A stretch of DNA of 64,000 nucleotides from Albibacterium bauzanense. GTDB lineage: Bacteria > Bacteroidota > Bacteroidia > Sphingobacteriales > Sphingobacteriaceae. A program made the translations under genes and the position numbers. Position 1 is the first letter of the stretch, and each line of letters opens with the position of its first letter. This document shows positions 53,718 through 62,710 of the stretch, piece after piece. The notes under the pieces are model-generated. The model saw only the letters and a program-made list of their open reading frames with translations, had not been told where the DNA came from and made no database searches. The stretch spans positions 310,001 to 374,000 of the forward strand of contig NZ_SMGO01000003.1 in the NCBI RefSeq assembly GCF_004339765.1. The letters are read 5' to 3'.

Positions 53718-56700
53718 CTAAAAAATTAATGTTAACCCAAAAGAAAGGTTACGTTGTTGAGGATAATAAAGAGACCCTCTACCTGAAGGCATCTCTGGAT
53801 CCAGAGAATATTTATTGAGTGCGCTAAAAGTCAGCAAGTTTACCCCAGAAGCAAAGAAGCGTAAACTTTCAATTCCCGATGAACCCAATATCTTTTTATT
53901 TAAGGTATAGCCAATGTTTACCGATTTTAGGCGCATATAATCACCTTCAACTAACCTATAATCTGATGTCCAGCCATTTGAACCGGCACCACCTAAACGT
54001 GGAATAATCGCATTTCTATCATTATTATCCTCCGTCCATCTATTATTAAAATATTCTTCTGAATTACCATTAATCGAAGCAATCACATCAAAACCTAATG
54101 CGCCTTGCAACAGAAAGTCGAGATCAAACCCTTTATATCTAAATGAAGGATTTAAACCTACAATCCAAGTTGGAACAGTACCCTGCCCTATTTCTACCTG
54201 ATCTTTCCAATCAATGACTTTATCATCGTTCATATCCAAGTATTTAACATCTCCTGGACGCAATGTACTATTGTCTCTTAAATCCTGATCGTAAGGTAAA
54301 TTATCAATCTCCTCCTGACTAGTAAATAGACCATCAGATATATAGCCAAATGTGCGATCCGTCCAATTCCCTGATCGTCCATTAATCCTGTTTTGATCTA
54401 AATCAGCATACTCGGGTTCTTCGTAATGTATCCATTTAGAACGGGCCCAAGACACATTGCCTCGTATATTCCAGTTTAGTTCAGATACCTGGCCCATAGT
54501 AGCAATCATTACCTCAAAACCACGAGTATTAGTACTATTTAGGTTTTCTGAAGGAAGGGCTGATCCGAAAGAAGAAGGAAGAGTGATTAAACGATTAGCT
54601 GGAATGCCTGTACGTTCACGAAAAAAAACGTCCATGGAGCCATACAACTTACCATTCCAAAAGGAAAAATCTGTTCCCAAATTGTATATCTTCAATTTCT
54701 CCCATGTTAAGTCAGGATTCGGCAGACCTTTAGAAAGAATTCCCGGATACCTACTACTACCCCATAAGTAAGATCCACCAGTATTTTTACCACTAATATC
54801 GTATCCAGTTATATAGGCGAAATTCCCTACATTATCATTTCCTGAAGTACCATAACTAGCTCGCAATTTCAATGCATCCAAACTTTCCGAATCTTTTAAG
54901 AAATTCTCTTGCTCTAATCGCCAAGCAAGAGAAACCCCGGGGAAATAGCCCCATCTTGAAGCTGGAGGAAATTTTGCCGAAGCATCTGCACGCAAAGTTG
55001 CTTCTAAAATATATCGACTATTGAAAGTATAATTAAGACGCCCTACCCAACTCATACGGCCCATTTCGACTGTACCAGCATCATTAGTCATCCCTTCAGT
55101 ACTTCCAGCCAGCATCTCATCTATTTCAGGTGTAATAAAATTAGAACGCGCTGCCGCTACAAAATCATTATAGTAATCTGTCGATTCAAATAAAGCTAAT
55201 GCACTAAAATCATGTAAGTCATTGAATGTTCTATTATATGAAAGCGAACCCTGAGACAAAATTTGTCTGTCACTCGGCAAACTATACGATAAATTGGCAG
55301 TACTACCAAATGCTCCGGCATGGGTATAAACATCTGCAGCAAAATCATATTTATAGAAAGGAACTGGTTTTGAAAAATTCTTAGTAGAAGAATAATTTTG
55401 TTTATAATCTACCAAAGCTTTTGCCTGTAAACCTTCTATTTGTTGAAAGTCATACTTTAACTCAAAAACGGCACGTAAATCCTGACTTTTACGATCACTA
55501 TAACCCGATAATTCTCTATCTGTAGTAATATGTGCCCCACCAGTACCTCCACCTTCTGCATAAGGTATTTTTCCTTTATCAGGAAATTCTGAAGGGTAAA
55601 TAGGTAAAGTATTCCAAAAATCGCCCCAAATGTTATTATCTAGATTCCTTGTAGTATAATCCTGCATATTAATTGATGTAGATAGATCCATACGTGCAGT
55701 TAATCCGTTCGTAATAGTTGCATCAATGTTTGAACGAATATTATATCTCTGAAAACTTGCATCGCTTCGTTTAAAGAAAGTTTCTTGCTTTAGATAACCA
55801 ATGGTACCGTAAAACTTTATTTTTTCACTTCCTCCCCTTACAGACAAATTATGTTGCTGTTGAGGTGACCATGTTCTAATTAATAAGTCGTACCAATCCG
55901 TATTAGGGTACTGAGGATCTCCTCCTTCATAATACTTTTGAATTTCTTCTGTGGTAAAAGGTGCAGTTGCTTCTGGTTGACCACCTTGTATATGACTCTC
56001 TCTTCGCATTTCAGCATACTGTCCGGCAGAAGCCATATGTGGCATATTGGTAATGCCTTGCCATGTCATTGAACTATTAAACGTAAGAGTCGGTTTTCCA
56101 ATCTTTCCTCTTTTGGTTGTAATCAAAACGACACCATTTCCTGCTCGTGCTCCATATATCGAAGCAGAAGCATCCTTCAATACTGAAACTGATTCTATTT
56201 CATTTGTAGCGATAGAATTAATATCCCCTTCTGATCCATCAATTAATACTAGAGGACCATCAAAACCTCGAATCTTTAATGTTGCATTATCTGACCCCGG
56301 TAAACCAGTCGATTGTAATGTAATTAATCCTGGCAATTTACCAGCTAAAGTATTTGATACGGTTGCGACAGGAGTTTTTGTAATTTCATCTGCTGAGATA
56401 GAAGATACAGATCCCGCAAGATTCAATCTTTTCTGAGTACCGTAACCTACTACAACAACTTCATTCAGGTTATGTATATCTTCTTTCAAGATTACTTCCA
56501 TTATGTATGTAGAAGGAACTAAAACTTCCTCCTGTTTGAAACCGAGAAAAGAAAAAACAAGAACATCTCCGGCACTAGCATTTAAAACAAATTTTCCGTC
56601 GATATCTGTAATACCAGAACTGGTCCCCCCTTTAATCTTTAGTGTAACTCCTGGCAAGGAATTTCCTTGCTCATCCATCACTATTCCTCTTACTTCTTTC

Positions 56701-57110
56701 TGCTGTTTTAACTCTGTTATGTTTTTCGCTTCCTCTTTGCTATTATCAAGCGTTTGATCTACGGGTGCTGTCTTACCTACAACCACATTATGATTAATTA
56801 CCTCATAATCATAACCTGTATTTTTCAATAGATTACTTAATACGGTTGGAAGAGCTTCTTCTTTATATATCTGTGTTGATACTTTTAATGTACTAAGAAG
56901 ATTCTTTTCATAAGAAAAATTTACACCTGTATTCGTTTCAATTTTGGCCAGTACTTCGGCCATGTTTTCATTTTCTATATTGATGGTTACATTAACTTTA
57001 CTTAGGTCTTGAGCACTGCTTTCACTACTAAATACTAAACTACTAAAACCAACTATTACTATTAATATAATTGTTGTGACTCTCATAATCGCTATGATAT
57101 TTTTTTTCAT
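53718..57110 (-). CDS. SusC/RagA-family TonB-linked outer-membrane receptor with STN domain
   Basis: I choose the ATG at 57110 (MKKNIIAIMRVTTIILIVIVG); the frame extends to a TTG at 57146. About 1130 residues: signal peptide, STN domain (about 35-100: VTINIENENMAEVLAKIETN), carboxypeptidase-regulatory-like domain (about 130-205), the SusC motif EVVVVGYGTQKRLNLAGSVS, plug domain (PLVLIDGSEGDINSI, ATNEIESVSVLKDASASIYG, ARAGNGVVLITTK) and a 22-strand barrel ending LSFGLTLIF. With its STN domain it can signal to the FecR encoded upstream. It forms a transport pair with the SusD protein. Confidence 0.96.
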   Translation of the reverse strand: MKKNIIAIMRVTTIILIVIVGFSSLVFSSESSAQDLSKVNVTINIENENMAEVLAKIETNTGVNFSYEKNLLSTLKVSTQIYKEEALPTVLSNLLKNTGYDYEVINHNVVVGKTAPVDQTLDNSKEEAKNITELKQQKEVRGIVMDEQGNSLPGVTLKIKGGTSSGITDIDGKFVLNASAGDVLVFSFLGFKQEEVLVPSTYIMEVILKEDIHNLNEVVVVGYGTQKRLNLAGSVSSISADEITKTPVATVSNTLAGKLPGLITLQSTGLPGSDNATLKIRGFDGPLVLIDGSEGDINSIATNEIESVSVLKDASASIYGARAGNGVVLITTKRGKIGKPTLTFNSSMTWQGITNMPHMASAGQYAEMRRESHIQGGQPEATAPFTTEEIQKYYEGGDPQYPNTDWYDLLIRTWSPQQQHNLSVRGGSEKIKFYGTIGYLKQETFFKRSDASFQRYNIRSNIDATITNGLTARMDLSTSINMQDYTTRNLDNNIWGDFWNTLPIYPSEFPDKGKIPYAEGGGTGGAHITTDRELSGYSDRKSQDLRAVFELKYDFQQIEGLQAKALVDYKQNYSSTKNFSKPVPFYKYDFAADVYTHAGAFGSTANLSYSLPSDRQILSQGSLSYNRTFNDLHDFSALALFESTDYYNDFVAAARSNFITPEIDEMLAGSTEGMTNDAGTVEMGRMSWVGRLNYTFNSRYILEATLRADASAKFPPASRWGYFPGVSLAWRLEQENFLKDSESLDALKLRASYGTSGNDNVGNFAYITGYDISGKNTGGSYLWGSSRYPGILSKGLPNPDLTWEKLKIYNLGTDFSFWNGKLYGSMDVFFRERTGIPANRLITLPSSFGSALPSENLNSTNTRGFEVMIATMGQVSELNWNIRGNVSWARSKWIHYEEPEYADLDQNRINGRSGNWTDRTFGYISDGLFTSQEEIDNLPYDQDLRDNSTLRPGDVKYLDMNDDKVIDWKDQVEIGQGTVPTWIVGLNPSFRYKGFDLDFLLQGALGFDVIASINGNSEEYFNNRWTEDNNDRNAIIPRLGGAGSNGWTSDYRLVEGDYMRLKSVNIGYTLNKKILGSSGIESLRFFASGVNLLTFSALNKYSLDPEMPSGRGSLYYPQQRNLSFGLTLIF

Positions 57111-57208
57111 ATTTTTGAATATTGTTAAATGGTATGATAATGCCAATTAATTATACAGCTATGCTAACAAACTTTCGACGGCAAGTTAGCTGCTGTCTTT
57201 TATTGTAG

Positions 57209-57234
57209 ATGGGAGTTGTTCGTTCAACTTCCAT
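57209..57234. terminator. hairpin between fecR and susC
   Basis: A 10-bp stem with one G-T pair (ATGGGAGTTG / CAACTTCCAT) and the loop TTCGTT, 25 bases after the FecR stop. The T-run is on the plus-strand side, so it may be a weak attenuator or RNA-stability element for the minus-strand transcript, not a strong terminator. Confidence 0.4.
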
Positions 57235-57258
57235 TTACTATTTTTTTCTGTTTATTTT

Positions 57259-58242
57259 TTATTCATATAGTGTTATTATATTGTTCCTAATAAGATACTT
57301 CGCATCTGTAATTTTACTGATAACTCTCATGACATCTTCGATTTTGTTATTTGTATTAAATGTTGTTTTGTAATTTGCTGTTTTTAGTCTATTGCTTTGC
57401 GTTTCAAGGATAAGACCCCAAGTATTCTTTATAATGAGAGAAAGTTCCTGAAACGATACACCATCCAATCTAACTTCACCTATCTGCCAGGAGGTAGCCA
57501 GTTTAGCATCAGCATTCGTTACCTCATAACTTTCAGTCCGAGAATGATAGTTGATTTGCTGATTAGGATATAACAGACTTAATGTTTTGCCGGTGGCGGT
57601 AATACTCACTTTACCTGTAGATACTGTTACTTTAATTTGGTCAATTTCAGGATATGCTCTAATGTTGAATGAAGTACCCAAAACAATTGTCTTTAACTTA
57701 CCTGTATTTATGATAAAAGGCTTTGTCGCATTGTGGGTAACCTTAAAAAAAGCCTCTCCTTCTAAATAAACTTCCCTCTTGTTGTTGTCAAAATGCTTTG
57801 GATATTTAATTACTGAGCCCGAGTTTAATAATATTTCAGAACCATCTTCGAGGGTAAGTTTTACCCTCTTTCCTATTTGTGCCTTGCTGATCTGTAATGT
57901 AGCCGCATCAACTATTCTCAGCTCATTAGCTTTTTTCACATAATTATAAAGCGGAAAACTGACGAAAAGGATTAGAACAGCAGCCACTTTCATCCAATTA
58001 CTTGGTTTAAAGAATGGCTTTTCAATAAATGAATATTTTCTCGACGTTGGAATCTGAGCAATGATCCTGTTCAACAACCGTATACGTACTTTCTCTTCAT
58101 GTTTATCGTCATGAAAAACTTTCAAGTCTTTACTTGTGGTATCAAAGTCGGCATACCAATTATTCAGCTTCTCTTGCTCGTCCGCTGTTAAACTTCCCTT
58201 ACTTACTTTTTGTAATATCCGATTTCGTTCCTTCTCGTCCAT
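57259..58242 (-). CDS. FecR-family regulator of the SusCD locus
   Basis: A 327-residue protein with an N-terminal cytoplasmic region (1-85), a membrane helix (about 91-108, WMKVAAVLILFVSFPLYNYV), the FecR domain (EDGSEILLNSGSVIKYPKHF, GEAFFKVTHNATKPFII, VLGTSFNIR) and a C-terminal DUF4974-like domain (TTFNTNNKIEDVMRVISKI). It lies 82 bp after the sigma gene and about 150 bp before susC on the same strand, the standard sigma/anti-sigma/SusC order. It should pass the SusC STN signal to the sigma factor. Confidence 0.94.
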   Translation of the reverse strand: MDEKERNRILQKVSKGSLTADEQEKLNNWYADFDTTSKDLKVFHDDKHEEKVRIRLLNRIIAQIPTSRKYSFIEKPFFKPSNWMKVAAVLILFVSFPLYNYVKKANELRIVDAATLQISKAQIGKRVKLTLEDGSEILLNSGSVIKYPKHFDNNKREVYLEGEAFFKVTHNATKPFIINTGKLKTIVLGTSFNIRAYPEIDQIKVTVSTGKVSITATGKTLSLLYPNQQINYHSRTESYEVTNADAKLATSWQIGEVRLDGVSFQELSLIIKNTWGLILETQSNRLKTANYKTTFNTNNKIEDVMRVISKITDAKYLIRNNIITLYE

Positions 58243-58324
58243 TTATGCTCTTTGATTATATAACCGAACGGGATCAGGGTTTGTCCCAGAGCAAAACAAA
58301 ATTTAATATAAGTAGGATGTTTTA

Positions 58325-58948
58325 TTAACGATTACTAAACAAAACAGCTGACAATGTTATAAATATGTTAACTATTGAAGGGTTAAGCTCAACAGAGTTA
58401 TATTTATGAATAGTTGCCCTGATTTTTTTCAAGGCAGTGCTTAGCTGGTTTCTTACAGTTTTACCTGATACTTTTAATCGTGTTGCGATCTCTTCATTGG
58501 AAAGTCTTTCTTCCCTGCTAAGCAAGAATATTTCTTTCATCTTTTCGGGAAGATTGTTTATTTCCTGTTGAACGATAAATTCCAGCTCGTTACTCAGCAA
58601 CCAGGTATCGCTATAAGTATCGTCATAATCATTCTGTAATATCTTTTGATTTTCAAAAGATGTCTTTAAAATCTCTTTTCGGAAGAAATCTATGATGCGA
58701 CTTTTAAGACGTTTATGGAGTAGTGCACGAACAGACTGTTCATTTTCAAAGTCAAAATCACTTTCCAGCAAAGACAAAAATACATCTTGAAGAATATCCT
58801 CTGCATTTTCTTCACTTTGCAACCGACGAAAAGCAGCAATGTATAATTCCTTCCAGAACTTATTATACATTATCATAATATATTGACTGTTATTTTGTCG
58901 TTTCAATTTTGGCAACTGATTTAATGCCTTCAAATTTACCAATGGCAA
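58325..58948 (-). CDS. ECF RNA polymerase sigma factor of the SusCD locus, non-ATG start
   Basis: A 207-residue ECF sigma factor with region 2 (MYNKFWKELYIAAFRRLQSEENAEDI followed in frame by LQDVFLSLLES, seen as separate blocks) and region 4 (NLPEKMKEIFLLSREERL, then the helix-turn-helix NEEIATRLKVSGKTVRNQL). Homology to ECF proteins begins around residue 10, so the start must be one of the TTG codons at 58948, 58942 or 58933; the first ATG (58876) would remove about 24 residues of the N-terminal region. The exact start is unsure. It drives the fecR-susC-susD-phosphoesterase set downstream by context. Confidence 0.9.
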   Translation of the reverse strand: MPLVNLKALNQLPKLKRQNNSQYIMIMYNKFWKELYIAAFRRLQSEENAEDILQDVFLSLLESDFDFENEQSVRALLHKRLKSRIIDFFRKEILKTSFENQKILQNDYDDTYSDTWLLSNELEFIVQQEINNLPEKMKEIFLLSREERLSNEEIATRLKVSGKTVRNQLSTALKKIRATIHKYNSVELNPSIVNIFITLSAVLFSNR

Positions 58949-59197
58949 TGTTATTATATTATTACGTTTGTATTACCAACTTAACGAACAGTTAGCTTTA
59001 ATATCTATCATTGCGACACCATTTAATCACCCTATCAGCATTAATCATACCGGTCTTATCAAAATACTTGACCTTAAAAAATCATGGAATTGAAACGACA
59101 AAACAACAGTTAGTACAAGATATTAATGCATTGAATATTAATAAAAACATCTTTTAATATGGGCTGTTTTATAATTATATTAATCTCCGAAAGTGTT

Positions 59198-59905
59198 ATG
59201 GCAACTTCAGCGAAAAAGACAACTACAGCAAAAGCATCTAAACCTTCTAAAGAGAAAAGTAATGCTAACGGAATAAAAAGGGATGCCAAAGGTTACAATT
59301 CCGTCAAGAAATTTGAAGGCCGTCAATATACTGGCATGCAAGTCGGCAGAAGTCATCACTGGGATTATGATCAAGGGGACTGGAAAGAAACTAAAATTAC
59401 TCCAGATCTTTGGGAGATTAATTATGAAGTCATCAAACGTCGCAAAGGACATGCACCAGAAGGTAGTGGTGTTCCAATAGGCACCGAATATCATTGGTAT
59501 ATTTTATCGCATCAAAACGCAAAGAAATTAAATGCAAATGATTATTCTACCGAAATGCATGGTCTCAAATTCAAGCTTGCACATAAACGTGCTGATAAGG
59601 AGAAATGGAACCTAAGTGGCACCACGCAACGTAAACATCTGATCGCTTTTCTGAAAGAAATGATTGAACAACTAGAGAACGGATCTGTACCGTTAGAATT
59701 TGAATACGGCGGTAAAAAATATAAAGGCGAAGGCGTACCCGTGCCAGATACCTGTGATGAAGATGTTTGTTTTCAGTTGGACGTTGAACTGAACGATCAG
59801 GCTTTGGGTATTATCCGCTGTGCAAAGAGTGGCTGGAAGATGGATGGTATAGAACAAGAACTGGTAGAAACTATTGGCAATGAAATTTTTGCTTTTTACG
59901 AGTAA
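59198..59905 (+). CDS. unknown protein with Lys/Ser/Thr/Ala-rich basic tail
   Basis: I start at the ATG at 59198 (MATSAKKTTTAKASKPSKEK); the frame extends to an ATG at 59159 that would add a short hydrophobic stretch. About 235 residues: a basic, low-complexity N-terminal tail of about 30 residues resembling histone-H1-like tails, then a folded part with many charged and aromatic residues (YTGMQVGRSHHWDYDQGDW near the start). No membrane segments, no signal peptide, no catalytic motif that I recognise. It stands alone between the second sigma gene and the pirin gene. The tail suggests nucleic-acid or polyanion binding; that is inference. Confidence 0.75.
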   Translation: MATSAKKTTTAKASKPSKEKSNANGIKRDAKGYNSVKKFEGRQYTGMQVGRSHHWDYDQGDWKETKITPDLWEINYEVIKRRKGHAPEGSGVPIGTEYHWYILSHQNAKKLNANDYSTEMHGLKFKLAHKRADKEKWNLSGTTQRKHLIAFLKEMIEQLENGSVPLEFEYGGKKYKGEGVPVPDTCDEDVCFQLDVELNDQALGIIRCAKSGWKMDGIEQELVETIGNEIFAFYE

Positions 59906-60086
59906 TATAATTCCTGGGGAGTCTCATAAGACAATATTCATATTTCCCTGCTTACATAAACGGCAATTCCTATAGAAAATCGCAAAAACTAGACAGTAAA
60001 GGACTTGTTAACCCAAAAATACTTATATTGTATACTTAAAATTTACACATCAGATACTCCAATATTCTTAAACAGTAAGATAAATT

Positions 60087-61001
60087 ATGCTTGAAATAGT
60101 AATTGAATCCCGTACTGCTGCAATAAGCGCTGAAATGAAAGTAAAGCGTATCCTCCCTTTCCGACTACATAGGATGATAGGTCCTTTCATCTTTATGGAC
60201 CATGCAGGTCCAATAGTAAACCCGTCCGCACAGTCGTCAAATCTAGATGTACTTCCACATCCACATATTGGACTTTCGACAGTTAGTTATTTATTCGGTG
60301 GTGAAGTAACACACCGAGATAGTCTAGGTGTAGAACAAATCATTCGTCCAGGTGAAGTAAATTGGATGACGGCAGGTAGCGGAATAGCACATTCAGAGAG
60401 ATTCGAAAATCCTTCTTCATTAGCAGGAGGCTTGGAAATGATACAAACCTGGGTAGCGCTTCCAGAAAAAGATGAAGAGGCAGCACCTTCCTTTGCTAAC
60501 TATACACCCGATCAATTACCTGTTTTTACAGATAAAGGCATTTGGATGCGTCTCATTGCAGGTGATGCTTACGGATTAAAAAGCAATGTAAATACAAATT
60601 CTCCATTGTTTTATCTGCATGTAGTATTACAACAAGGTGCCCTCTTCGCACTCCCAAAAGAGCATTCAGAACGTGGCTTCTACATAGTCAAAGGATCTAT
60701 CGAAATAGCAGGAATAACATATACTGAAGGAAAGATGCTTGTATTCACCAAAGGTGTAGACCCTCGGATTGTTACCAAAGAAAACACAACACTAATGCTC
60801 TTGGGTGGGGAACCTCTAGGTGAACGCTTCATATGGTGGAATTTCGTTTCCTCGCGAAAAGAGCGTATTGAACAAGCCAAAGAAGATTGGAAACAAGGCA
60901 GGTTCATTCTACCTCCTAATGACAATAATGAATTCATACCACTACCCGATGATAATTCCAGACCTTCAGGAACTCCTCCAAAACCTGAACCACTTTCTTA
61001 A
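60087..61001 (+). CDS. pirin family protein
   Basis: A 304-residue bicupin protein. The N-terminal cupin has the pirin signature MDHAGP and HPHIGLSTVSYLFGGEVTHRDS, with His residues that bind the metal, and WMTAGSGIAHSE; the C-terminal cupin is degenerate, as usual. Some pirins act as quercetin 2,3-dioxygenases, others as redox-sensitive regulators; the sequence does not decide. It is convergent with the SulP gene 29 bp away. Confidence 0.93.
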   Translation: MLEIVIESRTAAISAEMKVKRILPFRLHRMIGPFIFMDHAGPIVNPSAQSSNLDVLPHPHIGLSTVSYLFGGEVTHRDSLGVEQIIRPGEVNWMTAGSGIAHSERFENPSSLAGGLEMIQTWVALPEKDEEAAPSFANYTPDQLPVFTDKGIWMRLIAGDAYGLKSNVNTNSPLFYLHVVLQQGALFALPKEHSERGFYIVKGSIEIAGITYTEGKMLVFTKGVDPRIVTKENTTLMLLGGEPLGERFIWWNFVSSRKERIEQAKEDWKQGRFILPPNDNNEFIPLPDDNSRPSGTPPKPEPLS

Positions 61002-61030
61002 AATAGGCTATCAAAATTGATTGTAATATT

Positions 61031-62566
61031 TTATTTATTGGGCATTACCTTATAAGTAGGATCCTCTTCCATAGTAACCACAATTACTCCCCTAGCCTTT
61101 TCAAGCTTACTTCTACAATCCTGACTTAAGTGTTTTAGTATAACTTGCTTATTCAAATCAGCATATTTAGCTGTAATCTTATTCAGTGCATCAATAGCAC
61201 TCATATCTGCAACCCTACTATCTTTAAAATCGATTATTACTTCAGAAGGATCATTCTCAACATTAAACTTTTCTAAGAAAACGCTGGCTGAACCAAAAAA
61301 CAAAGGTCCGTAAATTTCATATACCTTAGCGCCCTTTTCATTGATATACTTCCTTGCACGAATCCTTTTTGCATTATCCCAGGCAAATATTAATGCAGAA
61401 ATGATTACTCCTACCAAAACTGCCAAGGCTAGATTATGAAGTATTATAGTTATTAATGCGACTAAAATTCCTACAAAAATATCTGATATTGGCATTTTAT
61501 TAATGATCATTAAGGAGACCCACTCGAAAGTACCTATAGCAACCATAATCATTACTCCAACTAATGCGGCCATCGGTATTTTTTCTATTATCGGAGCGCC
61601 AAATAAAATAATGGTCAGAATGGCCAAAGCAGCAATAATTCCGGACAATCTTGCTCGAGAGCCAGCATTGAGATTAACTAACGTTTGAGCTACCATTGCG
61701 CACCCACCCATGCCACCAAAAAAACCATTAACAATATTGGCACTGCCTTGGGCCATGGCTTCTCTATTTGCTTTTCCCTTTGAATTAGTAATCTCGTCAA
61801 CCATTGATAAAGTAAGTAATGATTCTATCAGACCTACACCAGCCATAATCAATGAAAAAGGAAATATTATTTTCAATGTTTCCATTGTAAACGGAACCAT
61901 TGGAATGTGGAAAGAAGGCAAGCCACCTTGAATACTTGCAATATCACCCACTGTTTTTGTATCAATATCTAATCCTAACACAAGTGAAAAAACTATAATA
62001 ATAGCAATTAAAGATGCAGGAATGGCTTTTGTAATTTTAGGAAAGAACAGTACGATAACGATAGTAAGCAAAGTTAGACCTCCCATTATATATAATGGAG
62101 GGCCTGTCAACCAGGCAGTAACTCCATTTTCAATAAGCTTAAACTGTTCTATTTGCGCCATAAAAATAATGACCGCCAATCCATTTAAAAATCCATACAT
62201 TACAGGTTGTGGGATTAACCGTACAAATTTTCCCAATCTAAAGACCCCAACCAGGAACTGAAGAAGTCCTGCCAACGCAACTGCAGCAAATAAATATTCC
62301 ACTCCATAGATCTTGCTTAAAGCGATTAACACCACAATAGTAGCACCTGCACCACCAGAAACCATCCCTGGTCTTCCACCAAAAACGGCTGTGATCAAAC
62401 CCATTAAAAAAGCAGCGTATAGTCCAGTAAGCGGAGATAATCCTGCTAATATTGCAAAAGATAAAGATTCGGGAATCATTGTCATCGCAACTGTTAAGCC
62501 TGCTAAGAGTTCCGTTTTATAGTTTACTTTTTGCTTAAAATCAAAAAAGTGCAAATAAGAATTCAT
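61031..62566 (-). CDS. SulP-family anion transporter with STAS domain
   Basis: A 511-residue protein with about 12-14 hydrophobic helices in the first 410 residues and a C-terminal cytoplasmic STAS domain (about 420-505, VIIDFKDSRVADMSAIDALNKI). The N-terminal TVAMTMIPESLSFAILAGLSPLTGLYAAF is the SulP signature. Substrate could be sulfate, bicarbonate or another anion; there is no adjacent carbonic anhydrase or sulfate gene to decide. Confidence 0.93.
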   Translation of the reverse strand: MNSYLHFFDFKQKVNYKTELLAGLTVAMTMIPESLSFAILAGLSPLTGLYAAFLMGLITAVFGGRPGMVSGGAGATIVVLIALSKIYGVEYLFAAVALAGLLQFLVGVFRLGKFVRLIPQPVMYGFLNGLAVIIFMAQIEQFKLIENGVTAWLTGPPLYIMGGLTLLTIVIVLFFPKITKAIPASLIAIIIVFSLVLGLDIDTKTVGDIASIQGGLPSFHIPMVPFTMETLKIIFPFSLIMAGVGLIESLLTLSMVDEITNSKGKANREAMAQGSANIVNGFFGGMGGCAMVAQTLVNLNAGSRARLSGIIAALAILTIILFGAPIIEKIPMAALVGVMIMVAIGTFEWVSLMIINKMPISDIFVGILVALITIILHNLALAVLVGVIISALIFAWDNAKRIRARKYINEKGAKVYEIYGPLFFGSASVFLEKFNVENDPSEVIIDFKDSRVADMSAIDALNKITAKYADLNKQVILKHLSQDCRSKLEKARGVIVVTMEEDPTYKVMPNK

Positions 62567-62710
62567 AATTAATTTTAAGAGATTATTTTATTACTGCAAT
62601 CAAACTGTTCAACTGCGAAATGTTACGTAAATAAGTACTCAAAAGATTAAATAAAATAAATTCTATATAATGCATGAACTATGTACTTTATACCTTATAT
62701 TATATAACTA

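Noticed and set aside
57147-59000. Search for the ATAGGGGT-N13-GTTGTC motif at the second sigma/FecR/SusC locus
   Set aside because: No copy was seen upstream of the second sigma gene or susC, so the two sigma systems appear to use different promoters.
58949-59197. Intergenic stretch before the Lys-rich protein as a possible RNA gene
   Set aside because: No cloverleaf, stable long hairpin or terminator was seen.
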